Shown: positions 42,304 to 52,467, counted from the first letter of the stretch. The stretch is 64,000 nucleotides of DNA from Nostoc sphaeroides (GCF_003443655.1 NZ_CP031941.1:2974501-3038500), one strand, 5' to 3'. Program-made: numbers and translations. The notes: generated by a model from the letters alone, not told the origin.

Positions 42304-43206
42304 GTGTTTAAATCTCTTACGAAACTTGACTATCTACTCAAAGAAACTTTCCTCGGTTTAGTGCGGGGAGGTTGGATGAATTGGGCAGCTGTAAGTACTG
42401 TTACAGTGTTACTGTTTTTATTTGGCTTGAGTTTGCAAACCTCTTGGCAAGTTGAAAAACTCCTCTATCAGTTTGGTAGTCAGCTAGAAGTTTCAGTTTA
42501 TCTCGAACCGGATACGCAAGTCGAAACCATTGAGCCACTGATTGCAACAATGCCAGAGGTGGCGGCGATACAAAGCATTACCAAAGAGCAAGCTTGGACT
42601 AAGTTAGTTAAGGAAATGAGAATTTCTGATATTGAGGGGGCTACGCAGCAGCTAGGTGAGAATCCTCTGGTTGATGAGATGAAGGTAAAAGCGCGTAATT
42701 CTCAAGTTGTACCAACTTTAGCAACGCAGTTGGCTAAATTGCCAGGAGTTGATACGGTGCAGTATGTGGATGAAGCAGTTAAACGCATTGCCCAATTGCA
42801 CCAAGGTCTGAACTGGATTACTTTAACAATTACAATTATTCTAACTTTAACAGCGATCGCAGTGACTACTACGACAATTCGGCTGATTGTGATGGCGCGA
42901 CGCCAGGAAATTGAAATTATGCAATTAGTGGGAGCAACCAGAGCTTGGATTTACCTCCCGTTTATTTTACAAGGAATTACCTTCGGTTTGGTTGGTGGTG
43001 CGATCGCTTGGAGTTTTATTTCTCTAATTCAACAGTTTCTCGGTAAGTTGCTAGCCAATCAACCTGAATTTATTCAAGCTATCACTAACGGGGTGCAACT
43101 CACTCCAGCCCAAATTTTACTCTTGCCCCTGATTCTCTTAAGTTTCGGTTCAGCTGTAGGATTAATGGGAAGCTTATTCGCTGTCCGACGTTTTGCTAAA
43201 GGTTAG
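42304..43206 (+). CDS. ftsX: FtsX-like ABC transporter permease
   Basis: 300 aa from GTG with a GAGGTGA site. Four membrane segments: one near residues 22-44 and three in the last 140 residues, with the large extracytoplasmic loop (QFGSQLEVSVYLEPDTQVET to QYVDEAVKRIAQLH) between. MARRQEIEIMQLVGATRAWI is the FtsX signature. In other bacteria it works with the ATPase FtsE to control wall hydrolases at division. ftsE is not adjacent. Confidence 0.92.
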   Translation: MFKSLTKLDYLLKETFLGLVRGGWMNWAAVSTVTVLLFLFGLSLQTSWQVEKLLYQFGSQLEVSVYLEPDTQVETIEPLIATMPEVAAIQSITKEQAWTKLVKEMRISDIEGATQQLGENPLVDEMKVKARNSQVVPTLATQLAKLPGVDTVQYVDEAVKRIAQLHQGLNWITLTITIILTLTAIAVTTTTIRLIVMARRQEIEIMQLVGATRAWIYLPFILQGITFGLVGGAIAWSFISLIQQFLGKLLANQPEFIQAITNGVQLTPAQILLLPLILLSFGSAVGLMGSLFAVRRFAKG

Positions 43207-43390
43207 TCATTGGTCATTAGTCCTTTGTCATTAGTCCTTTGAACTCGGAACTTCGACCTCTAAACTCGGAACTTTCAAAATTTTAAAAGAATAACTGAAG
43301 TTTTGCTTGAACGAATATGAAATTAAACCTATATATCAACTTAACAGGGCTAATCAATGACCAATCACCAATGACAAATGACAAAAACTT

Positions 43391-44200
43391 ATGAAATCAC
43401 AATGGGAATGTTTTCTGCAAAATCTCGGTGTATGGGAAGGTTCATTTACCAACTTTTCTCCCGAAGGTACACTTCTGACTGATACTCCTAGCTATCTTTC
43501 TCTAGAAGGTTTAAACAATAACCAGACAGTACGCCTAACTCTGAGGCGTTCGGGAGGAGATGATCTAATTAGAGAATATAGTTCTGTGGGAGGGGGTCTA
43601 CTGTTTTTTGAAAATGGTTCATTTTCTGAAGGTTTAATTCAGCTAGGGCCATTTTCCGAATTCGGTGCAGAACTCGCTTTTGTTCATGAAAATCGCCGCT
43701 TGCGTCTAGTGCAACTGTTTGATAAGACTGGTAATCTAAGTAGACTAGTTCTAATTCGAGAGCATCTAGCCAGAACCCCAGTAACAGAACGTCCACCTTT
43801 GCAGATAAATGATTTGTTGGGTGAATGGCAAGGACAAGCAGTAACTATATATCGAGATTTGCGATCGCCTGATATTTACTCTACAACTTTGAAAATACAA
43901 CTTGATGATACTGGGCGATTAATTCAAAGTACCTCTTTTGGGGAACGTACAATTACCTCAACTGCTACCATCAAAGGTTCTATCGTTCTCTTTGACCAAG
44001 ATCCCCAAAAGCAAATACAAGTATTATTGTTACCTGATGGCGCTTCTGCAACTTCTCCGCTAAAGGTGCAATTACGTCAACCCTTATTTTTGGAAGCGGG
44101 TTGGTTAATTCAGCCAAACCTGCGCCAGAGGATGATTCGCAGCTATGACGATAAAGGCGAATGGGCTAGTCTGACATTAGTTACTGAAGAAAAAGTGTAA
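43391..44200 (+). CDS. DUF3598 family protein
   Basis: 269 aa. MKSQWECFLQNLGVWEGSFT is the typical start; two lipocalin-like halves follow (FSPEGTLLTDTPS to FGAELAFVHENRRLRLVQLF, and LLGEWQGQAVTIYRDLRSPD). The family is cyanobacterial and plastid; structures of relatives are lipocalin-like, so a hydrophobic ligand is possible. Upstream spacer 43207-43390 has ATTAGTC/CCAATGA heptamers. Confidence 0.8.
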   Translation: MKSQWECFLQNLGVWEGSFTNFSPEGTLLTDTPSYLSLEGLNNNQTVRLTLRRSGGDDLIREYSSVGGGLLFFENGSFSEGLIQLGPFSEFGAELAFVHENRRLRLVQLFDKTGNLSRLVLIREHLARTPVTERPPLQINDLLGEWQGQAVTIYRDLRSPDIYSTTLKIQLDDTGRLIQSTSFGERTITSTATIKGSIVLFDQDPQKQIQVLLLPDGASATSPLKVQLRQPLFLEAGWLIQPNLRQRMIRSYDDKGEWASLTLVTEEKV

Positions 44201-44446
44201 GGGATTTGAGAGTGCGATCGCTTAATTAGGGCTTGCTGAATGAAGGTGTAATTTAGTCCAGGCAAGGGTTTCAAGCTTTTTTCTCCCAAATAAGTGCAAG
44301 GCTATGATATCTAGAGTCTCAAAACCCTTGCACAATCATTAGCGATCGCTGGGTAAATATTGGAAACTGAGCAACGAAACAACCATTTTGTAACCTGTGT
44401 GGCTTCTAGATTCGCTTTAGAGACTTATTCAGCAAACCCTAATTAC

Positions 44447-44595
44447 TCATCTGCTAACCATTTTTGGTAGTTGCAACTCATCAGGAGTTTTGAAGGAAAT
44501 CCTTGAGACTTCCCCCATCAAAAATGAAGATGGAGTGCCTTTAATGCCTATAATGCCAGTTTCTAAGTTTACAGCAATGCTGCGACGGTATAAGG
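44447..44595 (-). pseudogene. Gene remnant cut by a MITE
   Basis: On the minus strand a coding-like tail reads YRRSIAVNLETGIIGIKGT, PSSFLMGEVSRISFKTPD and ELQLPKMVSR, then stop. Upstream it meets the 10-bp repeat and the MITE at 44596; beyond it the frame continues only four codons before a stop. The parent family is not recognised. The rest of 44201-44446 and 44708-44846 shows no gene. Confidence 0.45.
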
Positions 44596-44697
44596 CAATA
44601 CCGTTCAGTTAAGCCCAAAAACCTTGGTAAAGACGCGAAATTTCGCGTCTCTACAGGTTTAAAATCAGTACCACAAATCCTTAACTGAACTGTATTG
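44596..44697. mobile_element. MITE family D, copy 3, with 10-bp direct repeats
   Basis: 102 bp from CAATACCGTTCAGTTAAG to CTTAACTGAACTGTATTG (inverted, one mismatch). Perfect direct repeats CGGTATAAGG at 44586-44595 and 44698-44707. The right end is the same as that of copy 1. The interior contains the palindrome AGACGCGAAATTTCGCGTCT. Confidence 0.9.
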
Positions 44698-44846
44698 CGG
44701 TATAAGGAATTTCTTTAATAACGATGTATATAGCGGTTTCCATTCAGATGCGGTACAACATTATATCGCTAGGTGTAGGGGCACGGCAGTGCCGTGCCCT
44801 TACGGGTGTACCTAACTAGGTCGAGAAACGCTATAACTGTTATTTT

Positions 44847-45422
44847 TTATCCGAAATAACAGTTATATTGCAACGCTTGCTGAAGTAGCATTTGATATTC
44901 ATCATCCTCAACCCGATAAGCCCCAAACCTCTCCAAATGCGGATTCATCATTTGGGCATCAAAAAACACAAATTTCCTCTGACGCAACCTTTCCACCAAC
45001 TTTACCATCGCTACCTTCGAGCCTTCAGGAATCCGGTAAAACATCGACTCTCCAATGAAAGCCCCACCAATAACAATCCCTAAAATTCCCCCAGCTAATT
45101 CGTCACCCTGCCAAGTTTCAAAACTAAAAGCATAACCACTCTGGTAAAGTAGCCAGTAAATCTTTTGCAATTCCGGTGAAATCCAAGTTGTTTCTCTGTC
45201 AGCACACCCAGCCACCACAGCTTGAAAGTCTCGATTAATAGCCACACTAAAACGCTCTTGATTCAGGACACGCTGCAAAGACTTAGGGTAGCGAAACCGT
45301 TCATCCAAAGGAATAAAAGTCCGATCGCGACTTGCATACCAACTCAGGCGATCGCTATCATCAGCCATGAGAAAATAGCCTTGTGCATAACCCTCAACAA
45401 TAGCCGCGATATCATATTCCAT
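44847..45422 (-). CDS. aat: Leucyl/phenylalanyl-tRNA-protein transferase
   Basis: 191 aa from ATG 45422 ([20 protein letters not shown]); an upstream in-frame Met at 45470 adds 16 unlikely residues. It adds Leu or Phe to N-terminal Arg/Lys, marking proteins for ClpS/Clp[41 protein letters not shown] and [16 protein letters not shown] are the core motifs. Shorter than the E. coli protein at the N-terminus, as in cyanobacteria. Confidence 0.95.
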   Translation of the reverse strand: MEYDIAAIVEGYAQGYFLMADDSDRLSWYASRDRTFIPLDERFRYPKSLQRVLNQERFSVAINRDFQAVVAGCADRETTWISPELQKIYWLLYQSGYAFSFETWQGDELAGGILGIVIGGAFIGESMFYRIPEGSKVAMVKLVERLRQRKFVFFDAQMMNPHLERFGAYRVEDDEYQMLLQQALQYNCYFG

Positions 45423-45529
45423 AAATAAATATAAAAAAACACTCTTAAAAACGCCATTTGATCCTATCAATCATCCTCAGCGTTCCTCTGCGTTTTCCTT
45501 TGCGTCCCTCTGCGTTTAAAATAAAAAAA

Positions 45530-45859
45530 ATGACTCAACCAATTCCCCCCATTACCCTACCACCGCCTGAAAACCCTCTCCTCGAAGGTGAATGGTTACG
45601 AGAACGCTTACAACGGTGGCTAGATACAGAATTTATCCCCGAAGCAGTCAACCAAAATATTGCCCAACGAGCCGCCCAGATTTTTGTGCGTCAACGGATG
45701 GAAGGAGAAAACGACCTTGGTTCTCTGGTAATTGCCATTGTCACAGAGATGCAGTCCTATGATTTTTCCAATAGCTTTTACGGAGAGTTTGCGATCGCTA
45801 ACGCCGTCAGCGATCTACTCTTAGAAAGTCTGGGAATTGATAAGTGTTGTGGTCAATAA
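45530..45859 (+). CDS. Conserved cyanobacterial protein of unknown function
   Basis: 109 aa from ATG 45530 (MTQPIPPITLPPPENPLLEG). Helical, with a Trp- and Arg-rich start (EWLRERLQRWLDTEFIPEAV) and ends ESLGIDKCCGQ with two Cys. Divergent from aat with 107 bp between. I do not recognise a domain. Confidence 0.65.
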   Translation: MTQPIPPITLPPPENPLLEGEWLRERLQRWLDTEFIPEAVNQNIAQRAAQIFVRQRMEGENDLGSLVIAIVTEMQSYDFSNSFYGEFAIANAVSDLLLESLGIDKCCGQ

Positions 45860-45877
45860 TAAATAGTTAGGAGTAGA

Positions 45878-45895
45878 GACGCGATTAATCGCGTC
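45878..45895. repeat. Palindrome GACGCGATTAATCGCGTC
   Basis: 18-bp perfect palindrome, same family as those at 30098-30159 and 37264-37312, followed by TGTAC. GTTAGGA and ACTCATC heptamers surround it up to the rpsN stop. Confidence 0.8.
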
Positions 45896-45966
45896 TGTAC
45901 AGGAGTTAGGAGTTAGGTTTGTCTCAATTAATAACTCATCACTCATAACTCATCACTCATAACTTT

Positions 45967-46269
45967 TTACCAGCTAGACTTAACAACTCCAGGCAATAGA
46001 CCTTCATGCGCCCATTCTCTCAGCACGTTCCGAGACAGTCCAAAATCGCGGTAAACACCTCTAGAACGACCAGTCAACCAGCAACGGTTGCGGTGACGAG
46101 TGGGCGCACTATTCCGGGGTAGCTGTTGAATCTTCCGGTGGATTTCCAACTTATCTAGGGGAGATGCTGCACTTCTGAACTCTTCCAAAAGAGCTTCCCG
46201 CTTGTCAGCATACTTTTCTATCAACCTGGTGCGCTTTTTCTCGCGCTCAATCATGCTCTTTTTTGCCAT
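45967..46269 (-). CDS. rpsN: 30S ribosomal protein S14
   Basis: 100 aa. [20 protein letters not shown] at the start and [20 protein letters not shown], with [18 protein letters not shown] at the end, are the universal S14 motifs; the long zinc-free form. Here it is outside the main ribosomal operon, 76 bp after nth, as last gene of serS-rseP-nth-rpsN. Confidence 0.98.
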
Positions 46270-46345
46270 ATATTCTCTAACTTATTTAAAGACACCGTTT
46301 TCCATTCTACAGTCTCTCCATCAATTCTGGGGTTACTTGTGTCGC

Positions 46346-47017
46346 TTACCCTGCAACCACTGGCTTATTCGCAGCAGGACATAAATCAGCAAGTTCACAA
46401 GCAATGCAGACGGGAGAACGTGCTTTACAAATAGCACGACCGTGATAAATCAGCCGAATTGACCAATTTTCCCAATCAGGCTGAGGCAATAAACCCATTA
46501 AATCTTGCTCAATCCGAACGGGGTCTTTTGCTTGGGTTAAACCCAAACGTTCGCTAAGGCGCTTAACGTGAGTATCTACCGTCACTCCAACGTTAATGCC
46601 ATAACCATGACCCAAGACTACATTTGCTGTCTTCCGCGCCACACCTGGAAGCTTTAATAATTGCTCCATTTGGTTAGGCACAACAGAGTCAAATTCGCTA
46701 ACAATCATTCGACAGGCAGCTTGAATGTTCTTGGCTTTATTGCGATAAAACCCTGTTGAACGTACCAAGCTTTCTAATTCTACCAAGTCAGCGATCGCTA
46801 AACTCTCAGCATCAGGAAACCGATCAAATAAAGCTGGTGTTACCTTATTTACCCGCTCATCAGTACACTGAGCCGAGAGAATCGTTGCCACCAACAATTG
46901 TACTGGCGTTGAGTAGTTCAAAGAGCAAGTAGCATCTGGATAAAGACGCTTCAGACGAGCTAAAATTTCTATCGCCCTTTGCTTTAAAGATAAAACTTCC
47001 TTTTCCCTATTCCCCAC
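46346..47017 (-). CDS. nth: Endonuclease III
   Basis: 223 aa from GTG. DNA glycosylase/AP lyase for oxidised pyrimidines. HhH motif LPGVARKTANVVL with K129, Asp D148 in VTVDTHVKRL, and the 4Fe-4S cluster C197-x6-C204-x2-C207-x5-C213. The start is 23 bp after the rseP stop. Confidence 0.97.
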   Translation of the reverse strand: MGNREKEVLSLKQRAIEILARLKRLYPDATCSLNYSTPVQLLVATILSAQCTDERVNKVTPALFDRFPDAESLAIADLVELESLVRSTGFYRNKAKNIQAACRMIVSEFDSVVPNQMEQLLKLPGVARKTANVVLGHGYGINVGVTVDTHVKRLSERLGLTQAKDPVRIEQDLMGLLPQPDWENWSIRLIYHGRAICKARSPVCIACELADLCPAANKPVVAG

Positions 47018-47040
47018 TCCCTACTCCCCACTCTTTATTT

Positions 47041-48141
47041 TCACTGAAACAATCTTTGCACCCACTCCAATTGACTAGTTAATTGAGTAGTTTCTTTGAC
47101 TATCAGAAAAATTCCTAACCCTAACAGTAATACCAAACCGGTTTGCATTACACCTTCTTGAATCCGGGCTGGTACAGGCTTACCGCGTAAACCTTCAATC
47201 AGCAGAAAAGCAAGTTGTCCACCATCCAAAGCTGGTAAAGGCAAAATATTGATAATAGCCAAGTTAATGCTGATAATTGCGGCAAAAGACAACAAGTTTA
47301 CGCTATTGTCCTCAGCTAACTTTGCACCGATTTTGACAATATTAACTGGCCCAGAGACTTGTCCAGCAGTTTGTTGAAAGTTGGTAATCAACTGTCCAAA
47401 ACCGCTAAGTGTACCAACAAATAATTGTTGAAACCTGTTAGCAGCAAGACCAAAAATTTCAAAAGGACTATTAGGGCGGCGATAAACTGCTGTAGCATTT
47501 GGACTAAGTGCCACACCAACTACACCTTTGCCATCGGCTCCCAATTTTGGCGTTAATTTCAGGGTTTGTTGTTGGTTGTCACGCAAAATTTTCAATTCGA
47601 TTTGCTGATTGGGATGAGTTTGAATTTCTTTTGTCAGCAACGGAGTGGATTTTTCAGAAGCCGGGAGTTCTTCACCGTTAACAGCCAGAATAATATCTCC
47701 TTCCCGAATTCCTGCTTGATAGGCAACAGATTCTTGATTAACAGGCTGTACGGCTACACCAGCTTTATAATTTAATTCTTTGGGAATGCCGACGATACCC
47801 AATTGCAGAACCAACACCAAATAGGCAAATATTAAATTTGCGATTACTCCAGCACTGATAACGATCGCCCTGTCTAAAACTGGACGGTTACGCAGTAGAT
47901 TTGGGTCATTGGGTGGAACATCGCTATCGGGGTCATCATCGGGAAAGCCCACAAAGCCGCCCAAGGGAAAGGCGCGGACAGCATATTCGGTTTGCTTTCC
48001 TTGATACTTAAGAAGAACTGGGCCAAAACCCAAAGAAAAGCGGTTAACGAGAATGCCTTGAGAACGGGCTGCAACAAAATGTCCCAACTCGTGTACCAAA
48101 ATCAAAACAGCCAAAACTGCGATCGCTGCTAAAACTGACAT
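47041..48141 (-). CDS. rseP: Site-2 protease RseP
   Basis: 366 aa membrane metalloprotease that cuts transmembrane segments, for example of anti-sigma factors. Zinc motif HELGH at 17-21; a PDZ domain at about 120-205 (NQESVAYQAGIREGDIILAV); NILPLPALDGGQLAFLLIE supplies the third zinc ligand. Four membrane segments. Between serS and nth on the same strand. Confidence 0.96.
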   Translation of the reverse strand: MSVLAAIAVLAVLILVHELGHFVAARSQGILVNRFSLGFGPVLLKYQGKQTEYAVRAFPLGGFVGFPDDDPDSDVPPNDPNLLRNRPVLDRAIVISAGVIANLIFAYLVLVLQLGIVGIPKELNYKAGVAVQPVNQESVAYQAGIREGDIILAVNGEELPASEKSTPLLTKEIQTHPNQQIELKILRDNQQQTLKLTPKLGADGKGVVGVALSPNATAVYRRPNSPFEIFGLAANRFQQLFVGTLSGFGQLITNFQQTAGQVSGPVNIVKIGAKLAEDNSVNLLSFAAIISINLAIINILPLPALDGGQLAFLLIEGLRGKPVPARIQEGVMQTGLVLLLGLGIFLIVKETTQLTSQLEWVQRLFQ

Positions 48142-48190
48142 AGAGTAAATTAGTGAAAATATTAAGCTATAGTTATCTCCATTCTAATTG

Positions 48191-48381
48191 GGCATTGGGC
48201 GTTGGGCGTTGGGCATTGGGCATTAGTCATAGTTCGATTTTTCGTATCTGGTTCTAACATCTAAAGCTAGTAGTGGCGTGACGAGGCTAAATTGTTGCAA
48301 AAAAAATTGTAGGTTGGGTTGAGGAACGAAACCCAACATTGATCAAAGTGTTGGGTTTCGCGTTGCTCAACCCAACCTACT
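48191..48381. repeat. Heptamers and an inverted repeat between serS and rseP
   Basis: TTGGGCA/TTGGGCG units at 48191-48232. GTAGGTTGGGTTGAGGAACG (from 48310) faces its near complement ending at 48380; this is the core also found in MITE D copies 1 and 2, but here without CAATAC ends or direct repeats. Confidence 0.75.
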
Positions 48382-48437
48382 AGCTAATTGGGCATTGGGC
48401 ATTGGTAAAAGACAAAGAACTAATGACTAATGACTAA

Positions 48438-49718
48438 TTACAATACTTCCCGTCCCAAGTAAGGTTGCAGCGCTTCTGGTATGCTTACTGTCCCATCAGG
48501 TTGTTGATAATTCTCCAAAATTGCTGCCATAGTCCGTCCCACAGCCAAACCCGAACCATTGAGGGTATGTACGAACTGAGTGCCTTTCTTCCCCGCCTCT
48601 TTGAAACGAATATCAGCCCGTCGCGCCTGGAAATCTATAGTATTGGAACAGCTAGAAATTTCGCGGTATTTGCCAGAAGAGGGCAACCAAACCTCTAAAT
48701 CATAAGTTTTGGTAGAGGCAAATCCTAAATCTCCAGTACTTAAATTTACTACTCGGTAAGGCAACTTCAACGCCTGTAAAATTGCTTCTGCATTCCCCAC
48801 CAATTTCTCCAGTTCATCAAAAGATGTACTGGGTTCGACAAATTTCACCATTTCCACCTTATTGAACTGATGCAGGCGAATTAAACCCCGCATATCGCGC
48901 CCATAGCTACCAGCTTCGCGGCGAAAACAGGGAGTAAAAGCACAGTGGTAGATAGGCAAGTTTTCAGCAGCGAGAATTTCACCCCGGTAGAGATTTGTAA
49001 CTGGAACCTCCGCCGTAGGAATCAGCCACAAGTCGTCATCAGCGCATTTAAAGCTTTCTTCCGCAAACTTGGGTAACTGACCGGTCGCCGTCAAAGACTC
49101 GGTATTCACTAACAGAGGCGGACTGACTTCCACATAACCAGCTTGAGTATGGAGAGACAGCATAAATTGAATTAATGCCCTCTCCAATGCCGCACCAGCG
49201 CCCATCAAAGTCACAAAGCGACTTTGGGCAACTTTTACAGCCCGTTCAACATTGAGAATACCCAGCTTTTCGCCAATTTCCCAGTGAGGGAGAATATTCA
49301 GATTTTGGGGAATGTACTCATCACCCCAACGCCGCACTTCTACGTTATCTTCCTCATTTTTACCAAGGGGTGTAGAGTCGCTTGGTAAGTTGGGAAGTGC
49401 CAACACAAGTTGGGCAATTTCAGCTTTGAGGTTTTTTTCCTGGGGTTCCAGTTCGCTCAATGTAGCTTTGACAGAGTTCCCTTCATCCCGCAAAGCCTGA
49501 ATTTCTGGGTCTTGAGGATTTATCCCAGATTTAATCTTTTGCCCGACAATTTTACCAATTTCGTTGCTACGAGCTTGGAGTTGACTGCGCGTTCCCTCAA
49601 GTTCCCGTTGTTGCCGATCTAACTCTAAAATCGGTTCAATGTCGTATTTACCACTACGACTATTCAATCGTTCTTGAACTAATTGCGGATTTTCCCGTAT
49701 TTGCTTGATATCCAGCAC
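48438..49718 (-). CDS. serS: Seryl-tRNA synthetase
   Basis: 426 aa. [18 protein letters not shown] and the long antiparallel coiled coil (about 28-105), then the class II catalytic core: motif 2 [20 protein letters not shown] and motif 3 [17 protein letters not shown]. Standard length. First gene of the minus-strand group ending in rpsN. Confidence 0.98.
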   Translation of the reverse strand: MLDIKQIRENPQLVQERLNSRSGKYDIEPILELDRQQRELEGTRSQLQARSNEIGKIVGQKIKSGINPQDPEIQALRDEGNSVKATLSELEPQEKNLKAEIAQLVLALPNLPSDSTPLGKNEEDNVEVRRWGDEYIPQNLNILPHWEIGEKLGILNVERAVKVAQSRFVTLMGAGAALERALIQFMLSLHTQAGYVEVSPPLLVNTESLTATGQLPKFAEESFKCADDDLWLIPTAEVPVTNLYRGEILAAENLPIYHCAFTPCFRREAGSYGRDMRGLIRLHQFNKVEMVKFVEPSTSFDELEKLVGNAEAILQALKLPYRVVNLSTGDLGFASTKTYDLEVWLPSSGKYREISSCSNTIDFQARRADIRFKEAGKKGTQFVHTLNGSGLAVGRTMAAILENYQQPDGTVSIPEALQPYLGREVL

Positions 49719-49893
49719 AGATTTTTCTCAGTTTTTAGCCTATTATCTACCTGCCAACACATCAGCATATACTGATTTTGGCTTGCCATGAGCAGAAAAG
49801 CAAACATAAAAATTTTGCCCTGCCAATCTTGCCAGGGCTAGAAAAATTTAAAATCCAAAATTTAAAATCCAAAATTTGGTATTACTCCCCTTT

Positions 49894-50472
49894 CTAAGGA
49901 CGGTTAATGCGATTGAGCAACCAAAGCGATGCAATAACCCCTGCAAAATGCGCTGAGACGGTGTTGGTGTTTGCCTGTACCACAAGCATATCTAGACCGC
50001 TAATAATTCGGGTGGGGTCAAAAAATTGCGTAGTTATAGCTTGAGGAGAAATGGATCTTGCTACTAGTGTACCAACGATCGCTTGCGCACCCAAAAGAGT
50101 TACCAGCGTTCCCCCTAAATTCACCCACAGCCCTAAGCGTAATACTTGCACAGTCTCGCTTTTCCGAGGGCGGTTGCTGGGATTGGAGGATTCCAATTGC
50201 TTGCCAATTCTAGTGTAACGGTAAGCTAAATAAATCCCTCCACCCAAAATAACCAGTCCACAAACTGCTAAAAATACACCAAAGCCAGTCCCAGGATTAT
50301 TACTAGGACTGCCAGTTCTTTGATTAAAGATGGCGAATAGCAGCACAATTATGCTAGAAACAACGCCTAGTACTAACTGAATCCAGAAGCTAATCCAACC
50401 TGTAAGGCGAAAAGTTTGGGCAATTGCCCGGAGAGTTGAGGAAGATGATGGAGCATCGGGAGTTTGTGACAT
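49894..50472 (-). CDS. DUF3611 family membrane protein
   Basis: 192 aa from ATG 50472 (MSQTPDAPSSSSTLRAIAQT); a longer frame to 50601 is open but its first 43 residues look non-coding. Four membrane segments (WISFWIQLVLGVVSSIIVLL, GVFLAVCGLVILGGGIYLAY, LWVNLGGTLVTLLGAQAIVG and the C-terminal HFAGVIASLWLLN). The family is cyanobacterial and plastid. Function unknown. Confidence 0.8.
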   Translation of the reverse strand: MSQTPDAPSSSSTLRAIAQTFRLTGWISFWIQLVLGVVSSIIVLLFAIFNQRTGSPSNNPGTGFGVFLAVCGLVILGGGIYLAYRYTRIGKQLESSNPSNRPRKSETVQVLRLGLWVNLGGTLVTLLGAQAIVGTLVARSISPQAITTQFFDPTRIISGLDMLVVQANTNTVSAHFAGVIASLWLLNRINRP

Positions 50473-51233
50473 AGACTGAACCAATGTGCTGGGCGCTTGA
50501 TTAAAGGACACGGGGAAAAGGGGACACGAAGAGTTATTTACCCGCGTCAGAGCGTTTCTTCTTCTTCTTTCTGACTTTTTACGGTATTTAGAAAACCTCA
50601 CTTCTATTTCTCTCTCCTAGAAGGAGAGAGACTTTGAATTTTTCCCCCTTCCCGTGTCGGGAAGGGGGTTAGGTTTTTCCATATAACGCGAAAATCAGGT
50701 CTTCTTTGATAAATTTACTATCACAATTGCCATAACAGACAAGAGATTCTCTGATGGAGGAAATCAGTAATGGTTACTGCTTAAGTGTTTTCACTGCAGT
50801 AGCAGCTTTAACCCAGACATATCCCTTAGCGTAAGCTTTCAGAATTCGCATTGGGAAAATCACTGTAAAACAAAGTGTTTATTAACATTTACAGACAAAA
50901 TAGCATTTTACCTGTAAAATTTCTTCGATGGCATTTTATTGCCTAAGCAGTTCTGACTAGCTCGGCATCACTTAACACCTAGATAGTGACTTTGCCAGTG
51001 TCTGTTCGCTCCTCACCAGCCGTATCGAGCTTGAGTAGGGATACACTACTTTGTGCCCCTAAAACTCGCAAAGTCCCACAACTTCACAGGCGTGGGTAAT
51101 TATTTCCTATTTACGCAATGGATATCTAGTCTAAGTAGCTTTATATATATTACTCATTTAGTAGTAGCACTATATACTGGCTACGACGATTGTAGACTCT
51201 ACCCTAAGGCATTTTTTTAGCCATTCACTAACC
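50473..51233. other. Intergenic region with hairpins
   Basis: 761 bp. Hairpins CTCTCTCCTAGAAGGAGAGAG (50610-50630) and CCCCCTTCCCGTGTCGGGAA (50644 on). A 25-codon frame on the minus strand, 50851 to 50774 (MRILKAYAKGYVWVKAATAV), has an amphipathic look but no support as a gene. Confidence 0.5.
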
Positions 51234-51581
51234 ATGAAACTTGAGGATATATATCAATTCTTTGAGAATCCTCCGCCAACTTACCTTTGTCAGGAAGTAG
51301 CAGTTTGTTACATACTGTCTGTTTTGTTACAAGGTGAATCTTACGGAACCGAGTTGATTGAGCAATTAGAAACTGAATATCCAACCTATAGGCTTTCGGA
51401 TACCGTACTTTATAGTGCAATCAAATTTCTGGAAGACGAAAGGGCTATCACTGGATATTGGAAGAAACTCGAAGGACGAGGACGCCCCAGGCGAATGTAC
51501 CAAGTTTCTCCAGAATGGCAAGGTCAAGCGCAGGACTTAGCTTTTCAATGGCTTGACTACATCAATAGGAGGACAAAGTAA
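51234..51581 (+). CDS. PadR family transcriptional regulator
   Basis: 115 aa. Winged helix: VAVCYILSVLLQGESYGTEL, YRLSDTVLYSAIKFLEDERA, WKKLEGRGRPRRMYQVSPEW, the last being the PadR wing with the GRPRR/Y motif. The N-terminal extension MKLEDIYQFFENPPP is a cyanobacterial feature. 59 bp before the CCB1 gene, so the two could share a transcript. Confidence 0.9.
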   Translation: MKLEDIYQFFENPPPTYLCQEVAVCYILSVLLQGESYGTELIEQLETEYPTYRLSDTVLYSAIKFLEDERAITGYWKKLEGRGRPRRMYQVSPEWQGQAQDLAFQWLDYINRRTK

Positions 51582-51640
51582 CGAATAATGAATAATTGAT
51601 AATGAATAAGTCTCCTCCAGTCAAACAGTAACAATTAGTT

Positions 51641-52171
51641 ATGGATACTGCTATTCTGCCATCTACGTTCCTGCTAACCTTGTTGTTATCAGTTGGGCTG
51701 TTTTTCTTTATTCGTGCCTCGACTAAAGACCGCATAGAAACAGCGCAACTGGTATCTGAGCAAGACGAAGCTGCTTTAATGTCTCAATTAAAAGAGTATT
51801 TTCGCTCGCGGTCTTACCGAGTAGCAGAGGTAGACCGAGAACAAAATAAAGTGACTTTTGAAGGTAATGTTCGCCCCAGTTGGTTTTTAGCTATATTTTT
51901 AACTCTGCTGGCAGCGACTGGTATTGTCTGTCTATCACTAGTCGTGTACCTGCTTTTTCCTAACCTCAGTACCTTTGTTCTGCCTATGGTACTGCTGTCG
52001 CCTTTGACTGGTCTATTTTATTGGAAAAAATCTGGAAGACTTGAGAAGGTGTCGCTCAAAGTAGAAACAACTCAGAGCAAACAAACCTCCTCAAGTAAGA
52101 TCACTGTAGTTGCCCATCGAGATGAACTCAGTGAGTTACAGAGGATTCTACAGCTCAAGGCTGGTGAATAA
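51641..52171 (+). CDS. ccb1: Cofactor assembly of complex C subunit B (CCB1-like)
   Basis: 176 aa. Three membrane segments (LPSTFLLTLLLSVGLFFFIR, PSWFLAIFLTLLAATGIVCL, NLSTFVLPMVLLSPLTGLFY). IETAQLVSEQDEAALMSQLK and VTFEGNVRPSWFLAIFLTLL fit the CCB1 family, which helps attach heme ci to cytochrome b6 in plants and cyanobacteria. Assigned from memory of the family; other CCB genes are not here. Confidence 0.75.
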   Translation: MDTAILPSTFLLTLLLSVGLFFFIRASTKDRIETAQLVSEQDEAALMSQLKEYFRSRSYRVAEVDREQNKVTFEGNVRPSWFLAIFLTLLAATGIVCLSLVVYLLFPNLSTFVLPMVLLSPLTGLFYWKKSGRLEKVSLKVETTQSKQTSSSKITVVAHRDELSELQRILQLKAGE

Positions 52172-52467
52172 TTGTTGGTTTTTATGACCATCTCTTAACT
52201 ATGATATGCAGAGTTCTGACCCGATCTACTCTTTAGGCAATGGAAAGTAGGAAGGAGGAAATCAAGACTTCTGCTTTGTCAATTTTCCCCACGACATAAG
52301 TAGTGGGGAAAAATTTAAATTCATTAACTTAAATTTGTTGACAGAGCAAGGTTTAACAATTTACGGCATAAAATCGCAACTTCACTAGCGCTTTTGGAGG
52401 CGCTTGGCTCTATACCCACTCCCTTCTGCATTTTCAAAATACTATCAACCCATGCAATCTAGCGTGG

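Noticed and set aside
48310..48381. Fourth full copy of MITE family D
   Set aside because: It has the inner GTAGGTTGGG inverted repeat but neither CAATAC ends nor flanking direct repeats.
50774..50851. 25-codon gene on the minus strand (MRILKAYAKGYVWVKAATAV)
   Set aside because: No ribosome-binding site or known family; could be chance.
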